Assembly (NCBI RefSeq): GCF_028765165.1
Contig: NZ_JARADB010000004.1
Coordinates: 248,001-312,000 of the forward strand
Reading direction: 5' to 3'
Length of the DNA: 64,000 nucleotides
Source of the DNA: Paenibacillus sp. MAHUQ-63
GTDB taxonomy: Bacteria; Bacillota; Bacilli; Paenibacillales; NBRC-103111
The notes beneath the pieces are model-generated. The model worked only from the letters and a program-made list of their open reading frames with translations, was not told the origin of the DNA and searched no databases. Shown here in pieces: positions 40,215 through 49,713 of the stretch (positions within the stretch are counted from its first letter, which is position 1; each line of letters starts with the position of its first letter). Both the position numbers and the translations under genes were made by a program.

Positions 40215-42317
40215 ATGGCGGATTCTTTAGTCATTGTTGAGTCACCAGCAAAAGCCAAAACCATCGGCAAATATTTAGGAAGCAAATTTATCGTAAAAGC
40301 CTCAATGGGTCATATTCGCGACCTTCCGAAAAGCCAAATTGGCGTAGAAGCTGAGCGTAATTTTGAACCTAAATACATTACAATCCGTGGTAAAGGGTCT
40401 ATATTAAAAGAATTAAAAGATGCAAGCAAAAAAGTGAAAAAAATATATCTGGCGGCTGACCCGGATCGTGAGGGTGAAGCGATTGCATGGCATCTGGCTC
40501 ACTATCTGGACGTCGGTTCGGATGAGCTGTGCCGGGTTGTGTTTAATGAAATTACGAAAGATGCGGTGAAAGACGCTTTCAAGACGCCTCGGCGCATCAA
40601 TCAGGATCTCGTGAACGCACAGCAGGCACGGCGCATTTTGGATCGGCTCGTGGGATACAAGATTAGCCCGCTGCTCTGGAAAAAAGTGAAGAAAGGCCTA
40701 TCGGCCGGGCGCGTTCAATCCGTAGCGGTGAAGCTGATTCAAGACCGTGAGAATGAGATCAAAGCTTTTGAACCCGAAGAATACTGGTCCATCACGGTTC
40801 AATTGAACGCGGGCAAGGCTGTATTCGAAGCCAAATACCACAGTATCAACGGCGAGAAGAAGGAACTTTCTTCACGCGAGGATGTCGATCAAGTTCTAGC
40901 TGCCATGGGCACCGGTTTGTTCAAGGTGAAAGAAGTGAAAGAGAAGGAGCGCGGGCGCAACCCGTCCCCGCCTTTCATTACGAGCTCCATGCAGCAGGAA
41001 GCGGCGCGCAAGCTGAACTTCAGGGCATCAAAGACGATGTCCGTCGCTCAGCAGCTGTATGAAGGTATCGACTTAGGCAAAGAGGGTACCGTCGGCTTAA
41101 TTACGTACATGCGTACGGATTCAACCCGGATCTCGCCTGTCGCCCAAGAAGAAGCCAAAGAGTACATTTTAGCGAAGTTCGGCGAAACCTACTATCCGGA
41201 AACGCCGCGCACCTATACGAAGAAGAATGCCAATGCGCAAGACGCGCATGAGGGCATTCGGCCGACCTCCGTATTGCGGGAGCCGGAGCAAGTGAAGGAA
41301 CACCTCAGCAGAGATCAATACCGCCTGTACAAACTCGTGTGGGAGCGCTTCGTTGCCAGTCAGATGGCGTCGGCCATCCTGGACACGATGACGATCGATT
41401 TGACCGCCGGGGATACCCTATTCCGCGCCAACGGATCCAAAATGAAGTTCCCGGGCTTCATGAAGGTATATGTTGAAAGCAACGATGACGGTACGACGGA
41501 AGAAGATAAATTGCTGCCTCCGCTCGCCGTCGGCGATTCGTTGGAGAAGCAAGGCATCGACCCGAAACAGCACTTTACGCAACCGCCGCCAAGATATACG
41601 GAAGCGCGTTTGGTCAGAGCCCTGGAAGAAATGGGAATCGGGCGTCCAAGTACGTATGCCCCGACTTTGGAAACGATTCAGAAACGCGGATACGTGGCGA
41701 TCGAAGAAAAGAAGTTTGTGCCTACCGAGCTTGGCGAGCTTGTCATTCAATTGATGCAGGAGTTTTTCCCGGAAATCCTGGATATCGAATTTACAGCCCA
41801 CATGGAGGAAGAGCTCGACTTTGTCGAAGAAGGCAAGGAAGACTGGGTCCGCGTTCTGGACACGTTCTACGCTTCCTTCAAGAAGCGGCTTGAATTCGCC
41901 GAAGAAGAGATGAAGGAGATCGAGATTCAAGACGAAGTCTCCGATGAGCTTTGTGAGAAATGCGGCAAGCCGCTCGTGTACAAAATGGGCAGGTTCGGCA
42001 AGTTCCTGGCGTGCTCCGGGTTCCCGGATTGCCGGAATACGAAGCCGATCATCAAGGACATCGGCGTCACGTGCCCGAGCTGCCATGAAGGTAAGATCGT
42101 CGAGCGCAGAAGCAAAAAGGGACGCGTATTCTACGGTTGCGACCGTTACCCTACGTGTGATTTCGTTTCCTGGGATAAGCCGGTCAGCAAGCCTTGTCCG
42201 GTATGCAGCTCGATGATGATCGAGAAGCGCACGAAGAACGGCGCAACCCTGCAGTGTACGAAATGCGACCATAAAGAAGAAGTAAATGAAGATCAATCTG
42301 ATGATATGAAAGATTAG
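40215..42317 (+). CDS. topA: DNA topoisomerase I
   Basis: TopA relaxes negative supercoils by nicking one strand. The 700-residue protein has a TOPRIM domain ([17 protein letters not shown], with DPDREGE at 82-88), the active-site Tyr in [12 protein letters not shown] (Y298), and three C-terminal four-Cys zinc ribbons (CEKCG...CSGFPDC, CPSCHEG...CDRYPTC, CPVCSS...CTKC) for DNA binding. ATG 40215 follows GGGGAGGAAGG. The open frame begins 10 codons earlier without a ribosome site. trmFO follows 11 bases after its stop. Confidence 0.98.
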   Translation: MADSLVIVESPAKAKTIGKYLGSKFIVKASMGHIRDLPKSQIGVEAERNFEPKYITIRGKGSILKELKDASKKVKKIYLAADPDREGEAIAWHLAHYLDVGSDELCRVVFNEITKDAVKDAFKTPRRINQDLVNAQQARRILDRLVGYKISPLLWKKVKKGLSAGRVQSVAVKLIQDRENEIKAFEPEEYWSITVQLNAGKAVFEAKYHSINGEKKELSSREDVDQVLAAMGTGLFKVKEVKEKERGRNPSPPFITSSMQQEAARKLNFRASKTMSVAQQLYEGIDLGKEGTVGLITYMRTDSTRISPVAQEEAKEYILAKFGETYYPETPRTYTKKNANAQDAHEGIRPTSVLREPEQVKEHLSRDQYRLYKLVWERFVASQMASAILDTMTIDLTAGDTLFRANGSKMKFPGFMKVYVESNDDGTTEEDKLLPPLAVGDSLEKQGIDPKQHFTQPPPRYTEARLVRALEEMGIGRPSTYAPTLETIQKRGYVAIEEKKFVPTELGELVIQLMQEFFPEILDIEFTAHMEEELDFVEEGKEDWVRVLDTFYASFKKRLEFAEEEMKEIEIQDEVSDELCEKCGKPLVYKMGRFGKFLACSGFPDCRNTKPIIKDIGVTCPSCHEGKIVERRSKKGRVFYGCDRYPTCDFVSWDKPVSKPCPVCSSMMIEKRTKNGATLQCTKCDHKEEVNEDQSDDMKD

Positions 42318-42328
42318 AGGTGTCCGAT

Positions 42329-43645
42329 TTGCCAGATTATCCAAGAGTAACAGTCATCGGAGCAGGACTAGCGGGCAGCGAGGCAGCCTGGCAGATTGCG
42401 CGTCAAGGCGTGCCTGTTACTTTATACGAAATGCGTAACGTCCGGAAGACGCCTGCGCATATTACCGATCAATTCGCTGAGCTGGTATGCAGCAACTCCT
42501 TGCGAGCGAATGGCCTGACGAATGCCGTGGGCGTTCTCAAGGAAGAGATGAGGCGGATGGATTCCCTGATTCTCTCCTGCGCAGACCGTCACGCCGTGCC
42601 GGCTGGCGGTGCGTTAGCCGTGGACCGGGACGGCTTCTCCCAAGCCGTTACACAAACATTGCGCAACCACCCGCTGATTGACGTCGTCAATGAAGAAGCA
42701 CAAGTGTTGCCGGAAGGGATTACAGTGGTTGCTTCAGGGCCGCTGACTTCGCCGGATTTGTCCGCTCAGCTCAAGGAGCTGTTCGGAGAAGAATATCTCT
42801 ACTTCTATGATGCTGCGGCACCGATTGTAGAGAAGGATTCCATCGATATGAACAAGGTGTACCTCGCTTCCCGGTATGATAAGGGCGAAGCGGCGTATCT
42901 CAACTGCCCGATGACCGAAGAGGAGTTCAATGTTTTCTACGAAGCCTTGATCACGGCTGAGGTTGCCGAGTTGAAAGAATTCGAGAAAGAAATTTACTTC
43001 GAAGGCTGCATGCCGCTTGAAGTCATGGCTAAGCGCGGCAAGCAAACGGTGCTGTTCGGTCCGATGAAACCGGTAGGCTTGGTGAATCCGCATACGGGCA
43101 AACTGCCGCACGCCGTTGTACAGCTTCGTCAGGACAACGCGGCCGGAACGCTTTATAATTTGGTCGGGTTCCAGACCCATCTCAAATGGGGTGAGCAGAA
43201 GCGCGTCTTGTCGCTGATTCCCGGATTGGAACAAGCCGAGTTCGTCCGCTACGGTGTTATGCACCGCAACACATTCATTAATTCGCCGAAGCTATTAGAG
43301 CCGACATACCAATACAAGCGGCGTGAGAATTTGTTCTTCGCAGGTCAAATGACAGGTGTCGAAGGGTATGTCGAATCCGCAGCATCCGGGTTAATCGCTG
43401 GGCTTAATGCGGGACGCCTTGCCAAAGGTCAGTCCTGTGTAGTGCTGCCGGAGGAAACGACGTTAGGCAGTATGGCGCATTACATCACAACCGCCGATTT
43501 TAAGCATTTCCAACCCATGAATGCCAATTTCGGATTATTGCCGCAGTTGCCGGAACGCATCCGGAACAAAAAAGAGAAGTACGAGAAGCTCGCGAACCGG
43601 GCGTTGGAAAGTATTCAGAATTTTTCGAAAGTGATCGCCGAATAG
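42329..43645 (+). CDS. trmFO: methylenetetrahydrofolate-tRNA-(uracil(54)-C5)-methyltransferase (FADH2-dependent)
   Basis: TrmFO makes ribothymidine at position 54 of tRNA using methylenetetrahydrofolate and FADH2. The 438-residue protein has the FAD-binding [18 protein letters not shown] loop at its start, the catalytic-Cys region [11 protein letters not shown], and [22 protein letters not shown] near the C-terminus. The start is set as TTG 42329, 6 bases after TTAGAGGTG. The GTG at 42320 lies inside that site. It is the last gene before a 197-base gap that lacks the recombinase gene usual in Bacillus. Confidence 0.95.
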   Translation: MPDYPRVTVIGAGLAGSEAAWQIARQGVPVTLYEMRNVRKTPAHITDQFAELVCSNSLRANGLTNAVGVLKEEMRRMDSLILSCADRHAVPAGGALAVDRDGFSQAVTQTLRNHPLIDVVNEEAQVLPEGITVVASGPLTSPDLSAQLKELFGEEYLYFYDAAAPIVEKDSIDMNKVYLASRYDKGEAAYLNCPMTEEEFNVFYEALITAEVAELKEFEKEIYFEGCMPLEVMAKRGKQTVLFGPMKPVGLVNPHTGKLPHAVVQLRQDNAAGTLYNLVGFQTHLKWGEQKRVLSLIPGLEQAEFVRYGVMHRNTFINSPKLLEPTYQYKRRENLFFAGQMTGVEGYVESAASGLIAGLNAGRLAKGQSCVVLPEETTLGSMAHYITTADFKHFQPMNANFGLLPQLPERIRNKKEKYEKLANRALESIQNFSKVIAE

Positions 43646-43652
43646 TTGTAAT

Positions 43653-43678
43653 TTGACACTTTACTGTGTTACTATAAT
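43653..43678 (+). promoter_or_regulatory. possible promoter upstream of hslV
   Basis: TTGACA (43653-43658) and TATAAT (43673-43678) are both perfect boxes, but the spacer is only 14 bases. Either the spacing is suboptimal by design or only the -10 is used. It lies just after trmFO. Confidence 0.45.
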
Positions 43679-43719
43679 TATGTTTTGAATCATTATTCAT
43701 TCGATTTCTCATACCATGT

Positions 43720-43764
43720 ACCTCTAGATGCGGTCTTTACGAAAGAATTGACCTCGCTAGAGGT
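43720..43764 (+). other. leader hairpin upstream of hslV
   Basis: ACCTCTAG (43720-43727) pairs perfectly with CTAGAGGT (43757-43764). An inner GGTC (43732-43735) pairs with GACC (43750-43753). The tail TTATCTCTTTTATT is U-rich. The form suits an intrinsic terminator or attenuator placed between the promoter and hslV. Confidence 0.55.
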
Positions 43765-43842
43765 TTATCTCTTTTATTAGACCGAAACCTGCAACAAAGA
43801 CTTGCTTTCAAGGTGTATCATTCCATTGGAGGGGTGAAAGAG

Positions 43843-44397
43843 ATGGATTCCAGTCAAGCTCAATTTCACGCGACAACGATTTTTGCCATTCGTCATCAAG
43901 GTAAAGGCGCAATAGCAGGTGACGGTCAAGTTACATTCGGCAATAGCATGATTATGAAAAGCAGTGCCAAAAAAGTGAGGCGTTTACATAGAGGGAAGGT
44001 TATCGCCGGTTTCGCCGGATCTGTAGCCGATGCGATTACGCTTTTCGAGAAGTTCGAAGGGAAGTTGGAGGAGCATCACGGGAATCTGCAGCGTGCGGCG
44101 GTAGAGCTCACGAAAGACTGGCGGCAGGACCGCGTGCTGCGGCGCCTGGAAGCTATGATGATCGTGATGGATGCGTCCGGTCTGCTCCTGCTGTCGGGCA
44201 ACGGCGAGATTATCGAGCCGGATGACGGTATTCTGGCCATCGGTTCCGGAGGAAGCTTTGCGCTGGCAGCCGGGAGAGCTTTGCATCGCCATGCACCGAA
44301 CCTGAGCGCCAAAGAAATCGCTCATGCCGCGCTGACGACGGCCGCTGAAATTTGCGTGTTCACGAATCACAATATTATCGTTGAAGAGATTGAATAG
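43843..44397 (+). CDS. hslV: ATP-dependent protease subunit HslV (ClpQ/CodW)
   Basis: HslV is the peptidase of the HslUV (ClpYQ) proteasome-like complex. The 184-residue protein aligns from T11 in [14 protein letters not shown] with the Thr1 of E. coli HslV and has AGDGQVT soon after. Ten residues precede that Thr. In B. subtilis the extension is about five residues, and an N-terminal Ser was reported as the nucleophile. Here residue 2 is Asp, so either T11 is exposed by processing or the chemistry differs. ATG 43843 follows GGAGGGG. The open frame upstream has no other ribosome site. Confidence 0.94.
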   Translation: MDSSQAQFHATTIFAIRHQGKGAIAGDGQVTFGNSMIMKSSAKKVRRLHRGKVIAGFAGSVADAITLFEKFEGKLEEHHGNLQRAAVELTKDWRQDRVLRRLEAMMIVMDASGLLLLSGNGEIIEPDDGILAIGSGGSFALAAGRALHRHAPNLSAKEIAHAALTTAAEICVFTNHNIIVEEIE

Positions 44398-44430
44398 ATG
44401 CTTATATTGGATTACTAGGAGGGTACCCCA

Positions 44431-45831
44431 ATGGCAAACAGCTCCCTTACACCTAAACAAATTGTCCAAGAATTGGATCGTTATATTGTCGGTCAGAAGA
44501 AAGCCAAGAAATCGGTCGCTATTGCATTAAGGAATCGTTATCGGAGAAGTCTTGTGGATGAGGCCATGCGGGATGAAATCGTGCCGAAAAATATTTTGAT
44601 GATCGGACCGACCGGTGTCGGCAAAACGGAAATTGCGCGCAGATTGGCGAAGCTGGTAGGAGCGCCGTTCATTAAAGTAGAGGCAACGAAGTTTACAGAG
44701 GTTGGTTACGTTGGCCGGGACGTCGAGTCGATGGTAAGGGACTTGATCGAAACTTCCGTGCGTATGGTGAAAGGCGAGCGGATGGAGAAGGTGAAGGACC
44801 GTGCTGAGAAAATGGCGAACGAGCGTCTCGTTTCCCTGCTTGCGCCGAGTCCGGCGAAATCCAAATCACAGCGCAATCCGTTCGAAATGTTGTTCGGAGG
44901 CCAGAATCAGCCGGATCAGGAGGAAAGTGTGCCTGACCCGAACTTGTCATCCAAAAGGGCGCAAATTGCCGAACAATTGACTGATGGTAAATTAGAAAAC
45001 GAAATCGTTGAAATCGAAGTCGAGGATTCCTCGCCTTCCATGTTGGATATGCTTGCCGGCCAAGGCAATGAGCAATCCGGCATGAACATGCAAGAGATGT
45101 TCGGCAACTTGCTTCCGAAGAAAATGAAGAAGCGCAAGCTTCCAGTGAAAGAAGCGCGAAAAGTGCTGACGCAGGAAGAAGCGCAGAAATTGATCGATAT
45201 GGATGATGTGATCCAGGAATCGATTTACCGCGCCGAGCAATCCGGCATTATTTTCATCGATGAAATCGATAAGGTTGCAAGCAGTACGCGCGGCGGTGGC
45301 GGCGGACCGGATGTCTCCCGTGAAGGTGTACAGCGGGATATTCTGCCGATCGTCGAGGGTTCGACTGTCGTGACGAAATACGGTCCGGTTAAGACGGACT
45401 ACGTGTTATTCATCGGTGCCGGCGCCTTCCACATTTCAAAGCCCTCGGATTTGATTCCCGAACTGCAGGGAAGGTTCCCGATTCGCGTGGAGCTTAGCGA
45501 TCTGACGCTGGAGGATTTTGTATCGATTTTGAAAGAACCCAAAAATGCGCTGACGAAGCAGTACACGGCTTTGTTGCAAACCGAAGGTATAACCGTTGAG
45601 TTTGCAGAGGAAGCTATCTATGAACTTGCCCGAATCGCTGTTGAAGTGAATCAGAACACGGAGAATATCGGAGCGCGGCGTTTGCATACGATTTTGGAGA
45701 AGCTTCTGGAAGATTTGTCTTTCGAAGCTCCTGAGCTTACATTAGAATCATTTGTCATCAATCCCGAATACGTCCGTGAGAAATTAAGCGGAATTGTTCA
45801 GAATAGAGATTTAAGCCAGTACATCTTATAA
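44431..45831 (+). CDS. hslU: ATP-dependent protease ATPase subunit HslU (ClpY)
   Basis: HslU unfolds substrates and feeds them to HslV. The 466-residue AAA+ protein has the Walker [10 protein letters not shown] (59-67), an I domain insert (about 110-245, with Met-rich and acidic stretches), Walker [10 protein letters not shown] (about 275-283), and the C-terminal end with YVREKLSG and RDLSQYIL, which docks into HslV. ATG 44431 follows AGGAGGG. It is followed by codY in the same direction, 38 bases away. Confidence 0.97.
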   Translation: MANSSLTPKQIVQELDRYIVGQKKAKKSVAIALRNRYRRSLVDEAMRDEIVPKNILMIGPTGVGKTEIARRLAKLVGAPFIKVEATKFTEVGYVGRDVESMVRDLIETSVRMVKGERMEKVKDRAEKMANERLVSLLAPSPAKSKSQRNPFEMLFGGQNQPDQEESVPDPNLSSKRAQIAEQLTDGKLENEIVEIEVEDSSPSMLDMLAGQGNEQSGMNMQEMFGNLLPKKMKKRKLPVKEARKVLTQEEAQKLIDMDDVIQESIYRAEQSGIIFIDEIDKVASSTRGGGGGPDVSREGVQRDILPIVEGSTVVTKYGPVKTDYVLFIGAGAFHISKPSDLIPELQGRFPIRVELSDLTLEDFVSILKEPKNALTKQYTALLQTEGITVEFAEEAIYELARIAVEVNQNTENIGARRLHTILEKLLEDLSFEAPELTLESFVINPEYVREKLSGIVQNRDLSQYIL

Positions 45832-45869
45832 TGAAAGATTGCATGGTGAAGTAAGTAGGAGGCAGTTAC

Positions 45870-46655
45870 ATGAGTTTACTAAACAAAACAAGAAGGCTTA
45901 ACCGATTGCTGCAAAAGGAAGCGGGAAATGCGGTTAGCTTTATGGATATGGCGGAAGTGCTGCGGGATATCGTTATCGCGAATATTTACGTAGTAAGCCG
46001 CAAAGGGAAAATTTTGGGGTATGCAACAACGAATGATCCTATTTCACCAGAAATGAATCAAGCCATACTACTTGAACGCCGATTCCCGGCGGAATCCAAC
46101 AATCTTCTTTTGAAAATTGAAGAGACCACGTTAACTTCGGAACCGAATAGTCCGTATTTCTATTACACGGAACAAATGAAGGATATGTTTCCATATACGC
46201 ACACGACATTGGTTCCGATCATCGGCGGCGGGGATCGTTTGGGGACATTGATTTTAAGCCGCAACGAAGGTGTCTTTATTGATGACGATTTAGTATTGGC
46301 GGAATACGGTTCGACAGTAATCGCTATGGAAATATTGAGGGAACGCGCCGAAGAGATTGAGGAAGAAGCGCGCAGCAAAGCTGTCGTCCAGGTAGCCATC
46401 GGTTCGCTTTCTTTCAGTGAGCTCGAAGCGGTGGAGCATATTTTTGAGGAGTTGGACGGGAAGGAAGGGCTGCTCGTTGCAAGTAAAATTGCGGATAGGG
46501 TCGGCATTACCCGTTCCGTGATCGTGAATGCACTTCGCAAATTGGAAAGTGCCGGTGTGATTGAAACGCGCTCGCTAGGTATGAAAGGCACTTATATCCG
46601 TATCCTAAATGAACAATTGATGCAGAGCATTGAACAAATCAAAACGAAGCTATAG
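45870..46655 (+). CDS. codY: GTP- and branched-chain-amino-acid-sensing global regulator CodY
   Basis: CodY represses or activates many nutrient-limitation genes when GTP and isoleucine, leucine or valine are high. The 261-residue protein has an N-terminal GAF domain (about 1-155, ligand-binding) and a C-terminal winged helix with [20 protein letters not shown] (about 203-222) for DNA binding. The ribosome site is TAGGAGG. The gene closes the hslV-hslU-codY set and is followed by a strong terminator. A CodY-box match lies 130 bases downstream, before flgB. Confidence 0.98.
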   Translation: MSLLNKTRRLNRLLQKEAGNAVSFMDMAEVLRDIVIANIYVVSRKGKILGYATTNDPISPEMNQAILLERRFPAESNNLLLKIEETTLTSEPNSPYFYYTEQMKDMFPYTHTTLVPIIGGGDRLGTLILSRNEGVFIDDDLVLAEYGSTVIAMEILRERAEEIEEEARSKAVVQVAIGSLSFSELEAVEHIFEELDGKEGLLVASKIADRVGITRSVIVNALRKLESAGVIETRSLGMKGTYIRILNEQLMQSIEQIKTKL

Positions 46656-46667
46656 TAGCTTAGAAGC

Positions 46668-46704
46668 AAAAGCCCTGTCTGATAAAAAGATAGGGCTTTT
46701 TTCT
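46668..46704 (+). terminator. Rho-independent terminator after codY
   Basis: AAAAGCCCT (46668-46676) pairs with AGGGCTTTT (46692-46700), with inner TCT/AGA, followed by TTTCTT. It separates codY from the flagellar operon. Confidence 0.92.
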
Positions 46705-46751
46705 TATTGTAACTTAAGCTAATATCTTAGATGATTAGGGAAGCAAAAATT

Positions 46752-46800
46752 TTTACATATTTCTACAATAAGATCTATTTTAAATTCTTTTCCGAAAATA
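46752..46800 (+). promoter_or_regulatory. candidate fla/che promoter with overlapping CodY box
   Basis: TTTACA (46752-46757), an 18-base spacer and TATTTT (46776-46781) could be a sigma-A promoter. Immediately after, 46786-46800 reads TCTTTTCCGAAAATA, which fits the CodY motif AATTTTCWGAAAATT with a perfect TTTTC-N-GAAAA core. The box would cover the transcription start, a repressor position. No convincing sigma-D promoter was found. Confidence 0.5.
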
Positions 46801-46878
46801 ATGTCGAAATAAGAAGGAATACTTCTTCGAGTTGTGGAATTATATTGTCGAATACCATATTGAAAGGGGGTAGCGCGC

Positions 46879-47286
46879 ATGTCTTTGTTGGACAAACCAA
46901 GTTGGAATTTGATGGAGCGTTCGCTGGATGCATCGACGCTAAGACAAAAGGTTATTGCGAACAACGTCGCCAACGTGGATACACCCTACTTTAAGCGTTC
47001 AGATGTTATGTTTGAGGAGCTATTACAAGGTGAGATGAATTCATCAACACCCTCTATAGAAGGTTATCGGACAAACCCTAGGCATTTCTTTATAGGCAAA
47101 TCAAATAATTTGCCAACTTCTGAAATAAAGAAGGATGAGTCAACAGCGATCAACAACAACATGAACAACGTCGATATGGATTACGAGATGTCGTTGATGG
47201 CCAAAAATCAGCTTAAATATAATACGATGATTCAGCAGATGAACAGCGAGTTCAAGAAAATGCGCACAGTGCTAGGAGGTAAATAA
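46879..47286 (+). CDS. flgB: flagellar basal-body rod protein FlgB
   Basis: FlgB forms the proximal rod. The 135-residue protein has the rod-protein N-terminal pattern DASTLRQKVIANNVANVDTP (about 14-33) and a C-terminal helix YEMSLMAKNQLKYNTMIQQM. It is secreted through the flagellar export gate without a signal peptide. ATG 46879 follows GAAAGGGGG. It is the first gene of the fla/che operon, 223 bases after codY. Confidence 0.96.
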   Translation: MSLLDKPSWNLMERSLDASTLRQKVIANNVANVDTPYFKRSDVMFEELLQGEMNSSTPSIEGYRTNPRHFFIGKSNNLPTSEIKKDESTAINNNMNNVDMDYEMSLMAKNQLKYNTMIQQMNSEFKKMRTVLGGK

Positions 47287-47292
47287 TAATCT

Positions 47293-47742
47293 ATGAGACT
47301 TACGAACGGATTTGACATCAGTGCCTCAGCGCTTACGGCGCAACGATTAAGAATGGACGTCGTTTCTTCTAATATTGCCAATGCGGATACGACGCGGGCG
47401 AAGTTTGTTGACGGGAAATGGGTGCCTTACACAAGGAAGCTTGTTTCGTTCGAGACCAAATCCCAGCCGAGCTTTGCTCAATCGCTGCAGACGGCTATGG
47501 CTGATGGCACGGGGGAAGGCGTGCGAGTGAACAAAATCTTTGAAGATCAATCGCCGCTAAAGCAGGTTTATAACCCAAGTCATCCCGATGCGGATGTGAA
47601 CGGATTTGTGTATATGCCCAACGTCGACGTGATGAAAGAAATGGTCGATATGATATCGGCAACTAGATCGTATGAAGCAAACGTTACCGCATTGAATGCA
47701 AGTAAATCGATGATAACCAAGGCGTTGGAAATCGGTAGATAA
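47293..47742 (+). CDS. flgC: flagellar basal-body rod protein FlgC
   Basis: FlgC is another rod protein. The 149-residue protein has FDISASALTAQRLRMDVVSSN-type N-terminal helix (split here: ALTAQRLRMDVVSSNIANAD) and C-terminal MVDMISATRSYEANVTALNA, both typical of axial proteins. The stop of flgB is 6 bases upstream. Confidence 0.96.
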   Translation: MRLTNGFDISASALTAQRLRMDVVSSNIANADTTRAKFVDGKWVPYTRKLVSFETKSQPSFAQSLQTAMADGTGEGVRVNKIFEDQSPLKQVYNPSHPDADVNGFVYMPNVDVMKEMVDMISATRSYEANVTALNASKSMITKALEIGR

Positions 47743-47762
47743 TTATTACGGGAGGTTGCAGC

Positions 47763-48071
47763 ATGATTGACAAAATCAGTTACAGTCCATTGAACATCAT
47801 GAGTTCCGTACAGCCCAAGGATAACTCGGGTGAAGGGGCTGCTGATCTCGGCAAACGTTTCGGTTCTTTCTTGAATGATGCCATGAATAATTTGAATACC
47901 AGTCAGCAGCAGGTTGATCAGCTGAATCAGAGCTTTATTAAAGGAGAGCTATCTGACGTGCATCAATTGACCATCGCTACCGAGAAAGCATCATTAGGGC
48001 TTGAACTGACGGTTCAAGTTAGAAATAAAGTTATTGAAGCATACCAAGAAATGATGAGAATGCAGCTGTAA
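47763..48071 (+). CDS. fliE: flagellar hook-basal body complex protein FliE
   Basis: FliE joins the MS ring to the rod. The 102-residue protein has the family's C-terminal TEKASLGLELTVQVRNKVIE and ends YQEMMRMQL, which is diagnostic. The ribosome site is GGGAGG. It lies between flgC and fliF as in Bacillus. Confidence 0.96.
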   Translation: MIDKISYSPLNIMSSVQPKDNSGEGAADLGKRFGSFLNDAMNNLNTSQQQVDQLNQSFIKGELSDVHQLTIATEKASLGLELTVQVRNKVIEAYQEMMRMQL

Positions 48072-48114
48072 TTCAGGAGATGCTGCTAATACTTTGGTTC
48101 GATGAGGTGACAGA

Positions 48115-49701
48115 GTGAACGAGAATCTGGTCCAGTACTGGGATAAAGTGAAGCAGTATTGGAATCGATATAGTAAAACAACGAAGATAACGTTTATTGC
48201 TACGGTTGTCCTTTTGATACTTACTGCTGCAATTATTAGTATTAATTTGTCTAAGACAGAGTATTCGTTGGCTTTCACTGAACTGCAGCCCAGCGACGCC
48301 GCTGCGATTAAAGGTTATCTGGATACTGCTAAGATTCCTTATAAACTTAGTGCTGATGGTAAGAGTATCGAAGTGCCGACTAGTGAAGTTGCAAATGTAA
48401 AGCTTGGAGTCGAATCGCAAGGGCTCAACAAGAACGGCTCTCTGGGATTCGGTGCTTTTAGCAACAGCAGTTCATTTGGTATCACGGATAATGAGTTCAA
48501 AGTGAAATACTTGAGTGCGATTCAAGGTGAACTGCAGCAGTTGATTAATTCCAATCAAGCGATCGCAGGTTCCAAAGTGTTGATTTCCCTCCCGGAAGAA
48601 GGTCCATTCCTGCAACAGCAGCAGGAGAAAGCGACCGCATCCGTAGTTCTTCAATTGAAGCAAGGCTACACACTGGATCAAGGGAAAATCGATACGATCT
48701 ACAATTTGGTCTCACACAGTATCAAAAATCTTCCGATCGAGAATATCACGATATCCGATCAGTATGGACAAAGCCTGGTCTCCTCCAAAGCGGGTGGACA
48801 ATCTTCTTCCAGCTTGGTATCGAACCAAACGGATATTAACGATAAGTTCCAGAAAGATTTGCAGAGAAACATCACGAATATGCTTGGCACGATGTTTGGC
48901 CGCGATAAGGTGAACGTGAGCGTCTTCTCGACCATGAACTTCGACCAGAAGAAAAGCACAGAGCAGTTGGTCTCCGCGCCGAATCAAGTAGATCAAAAAG
49001 GACTAGAGATTTCTTTGCAGGAAGCAAGCGAGTCCTACCAGAATAACGGTTCCGAAACAGGCGGTGTACCTGGGACTGGCACGACAGACGTTCCTGGATA
49101 CCCCGGCTCATCGAACTCTGGTAAATCCAATTCGGAGAAAAACAGCAAGACCGTTAATTACGAGGTAAACCGTATTACCAACGATATCGTTTCCACGCCA
49201 TATGTAGTGAAAGACCTTAGTATTAATGTAGGAATCGAGCCGCCGGTGAAAGACGATCCTACCTCTTTGACCGATGAAACGAAAACAGCCGTCCAGAACG
49301 CTTTGGTGAATATCGTACGAACCGCGTTGGCTGATAATAAAGCTACCTATACAGACGAGGAACTGCAGAAAAAAGTTACAGTTCTTGCTCACTCGTTCGC
49401 AAGACCTGCGGATACGCTGGCTTCGAAAACGACAACATACTTGACTTATGCAGGTTTGGCGTTGGCTGCGCTGGCAATCGGTGCGATTGCAGGCTTTGCC
49501 ATCAGAAGACGCAGAAAAGCGGCTCAGCAGCAAATGATGGAACAGGATTTGAATGTTTCCGCGGCGAAAGCGGAGCTTCCTACGATCGATATGGAAAATG
49601 TAACCAATGACAATCAAGTGCGTAAGCAGCTGGAAACTCTTGCGAGGAAACGTCCGGAGGATTTTGTCAATCTGCTTCGTACCTGGTTAGTAGAAGAATA
49701 G
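48115..49701 (+). CDS. fliF: flagellar M-ring protein FliF
   Basis: FliF assembles the membrane-supramembrane ring that houses the export gate. The 528-residue protein has an N-terminal membrane helix (about 22-44), two ring-building motifs (FTELQPSDAAAIKGYL, then a YscJ-like region to about 300), a Gly/Ser-rich loop (about 300-345) and a second membrane helix (about 440-463), with a cytoplasmic C-terminal tail that binds FliG. It starts at GTG 48115 behind GATGAGGTGA. Confidence 0.96.
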   Translation: MNENLVQYWDKVKQYWNRYSKTTKITFIATVVLLILTAAIISINLSKTEYSLAFTELQPSDAAAIKGYLDTAKIPYKLSADGKSIEVPTSEVANVKLGVESQGLNKNGSLGFGAFSNSSSFGITDNEFKVKYLSAIQGELQQLINSNQAIAGSKVLISLPEEGPFLQQQQEKATASVVLQLKQGYTLDQGKIDTIYNLVSHSIKNLPIENITISDQYGQSLVSSKAGGQSSSSLVSNQTDINDKFQKDLQRNITNMLGTMFGRDKVNVSVFSTMNFDQKKSTEQLVSAPNQVDQKGLEISLQEASESYQNNGSETGGVPGTGTTDVPGYPGSSNSGKSNSEKNSKTVNYEVNRITNDIVSTPYVVKDLSINVGIEPPVKDDPTSLTDETKTAVQNALVNIVRTALADNKATYTDEELQKKVTVLAHSFARPADTLASKTTTYLTYAGLALAALAIGAIAGFAIRRRRKAAQQQMMEQDLNVSAAKAELPTIDMENVTNDNQVRKQLETLARKRPEDFVNLLRTWLVEE

Positions 49702-49713
49702 AGGTGCACTTGT

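Noticed and set aside
46730-46870. Sigma-D promoter (TAAA-N15-GCCGATAA) before flgB
   Set aside because: TAAA and CCGAAAAT strings exist, but the spacing is 6 or 17-18 bases, not 15, so the match is not convincing.
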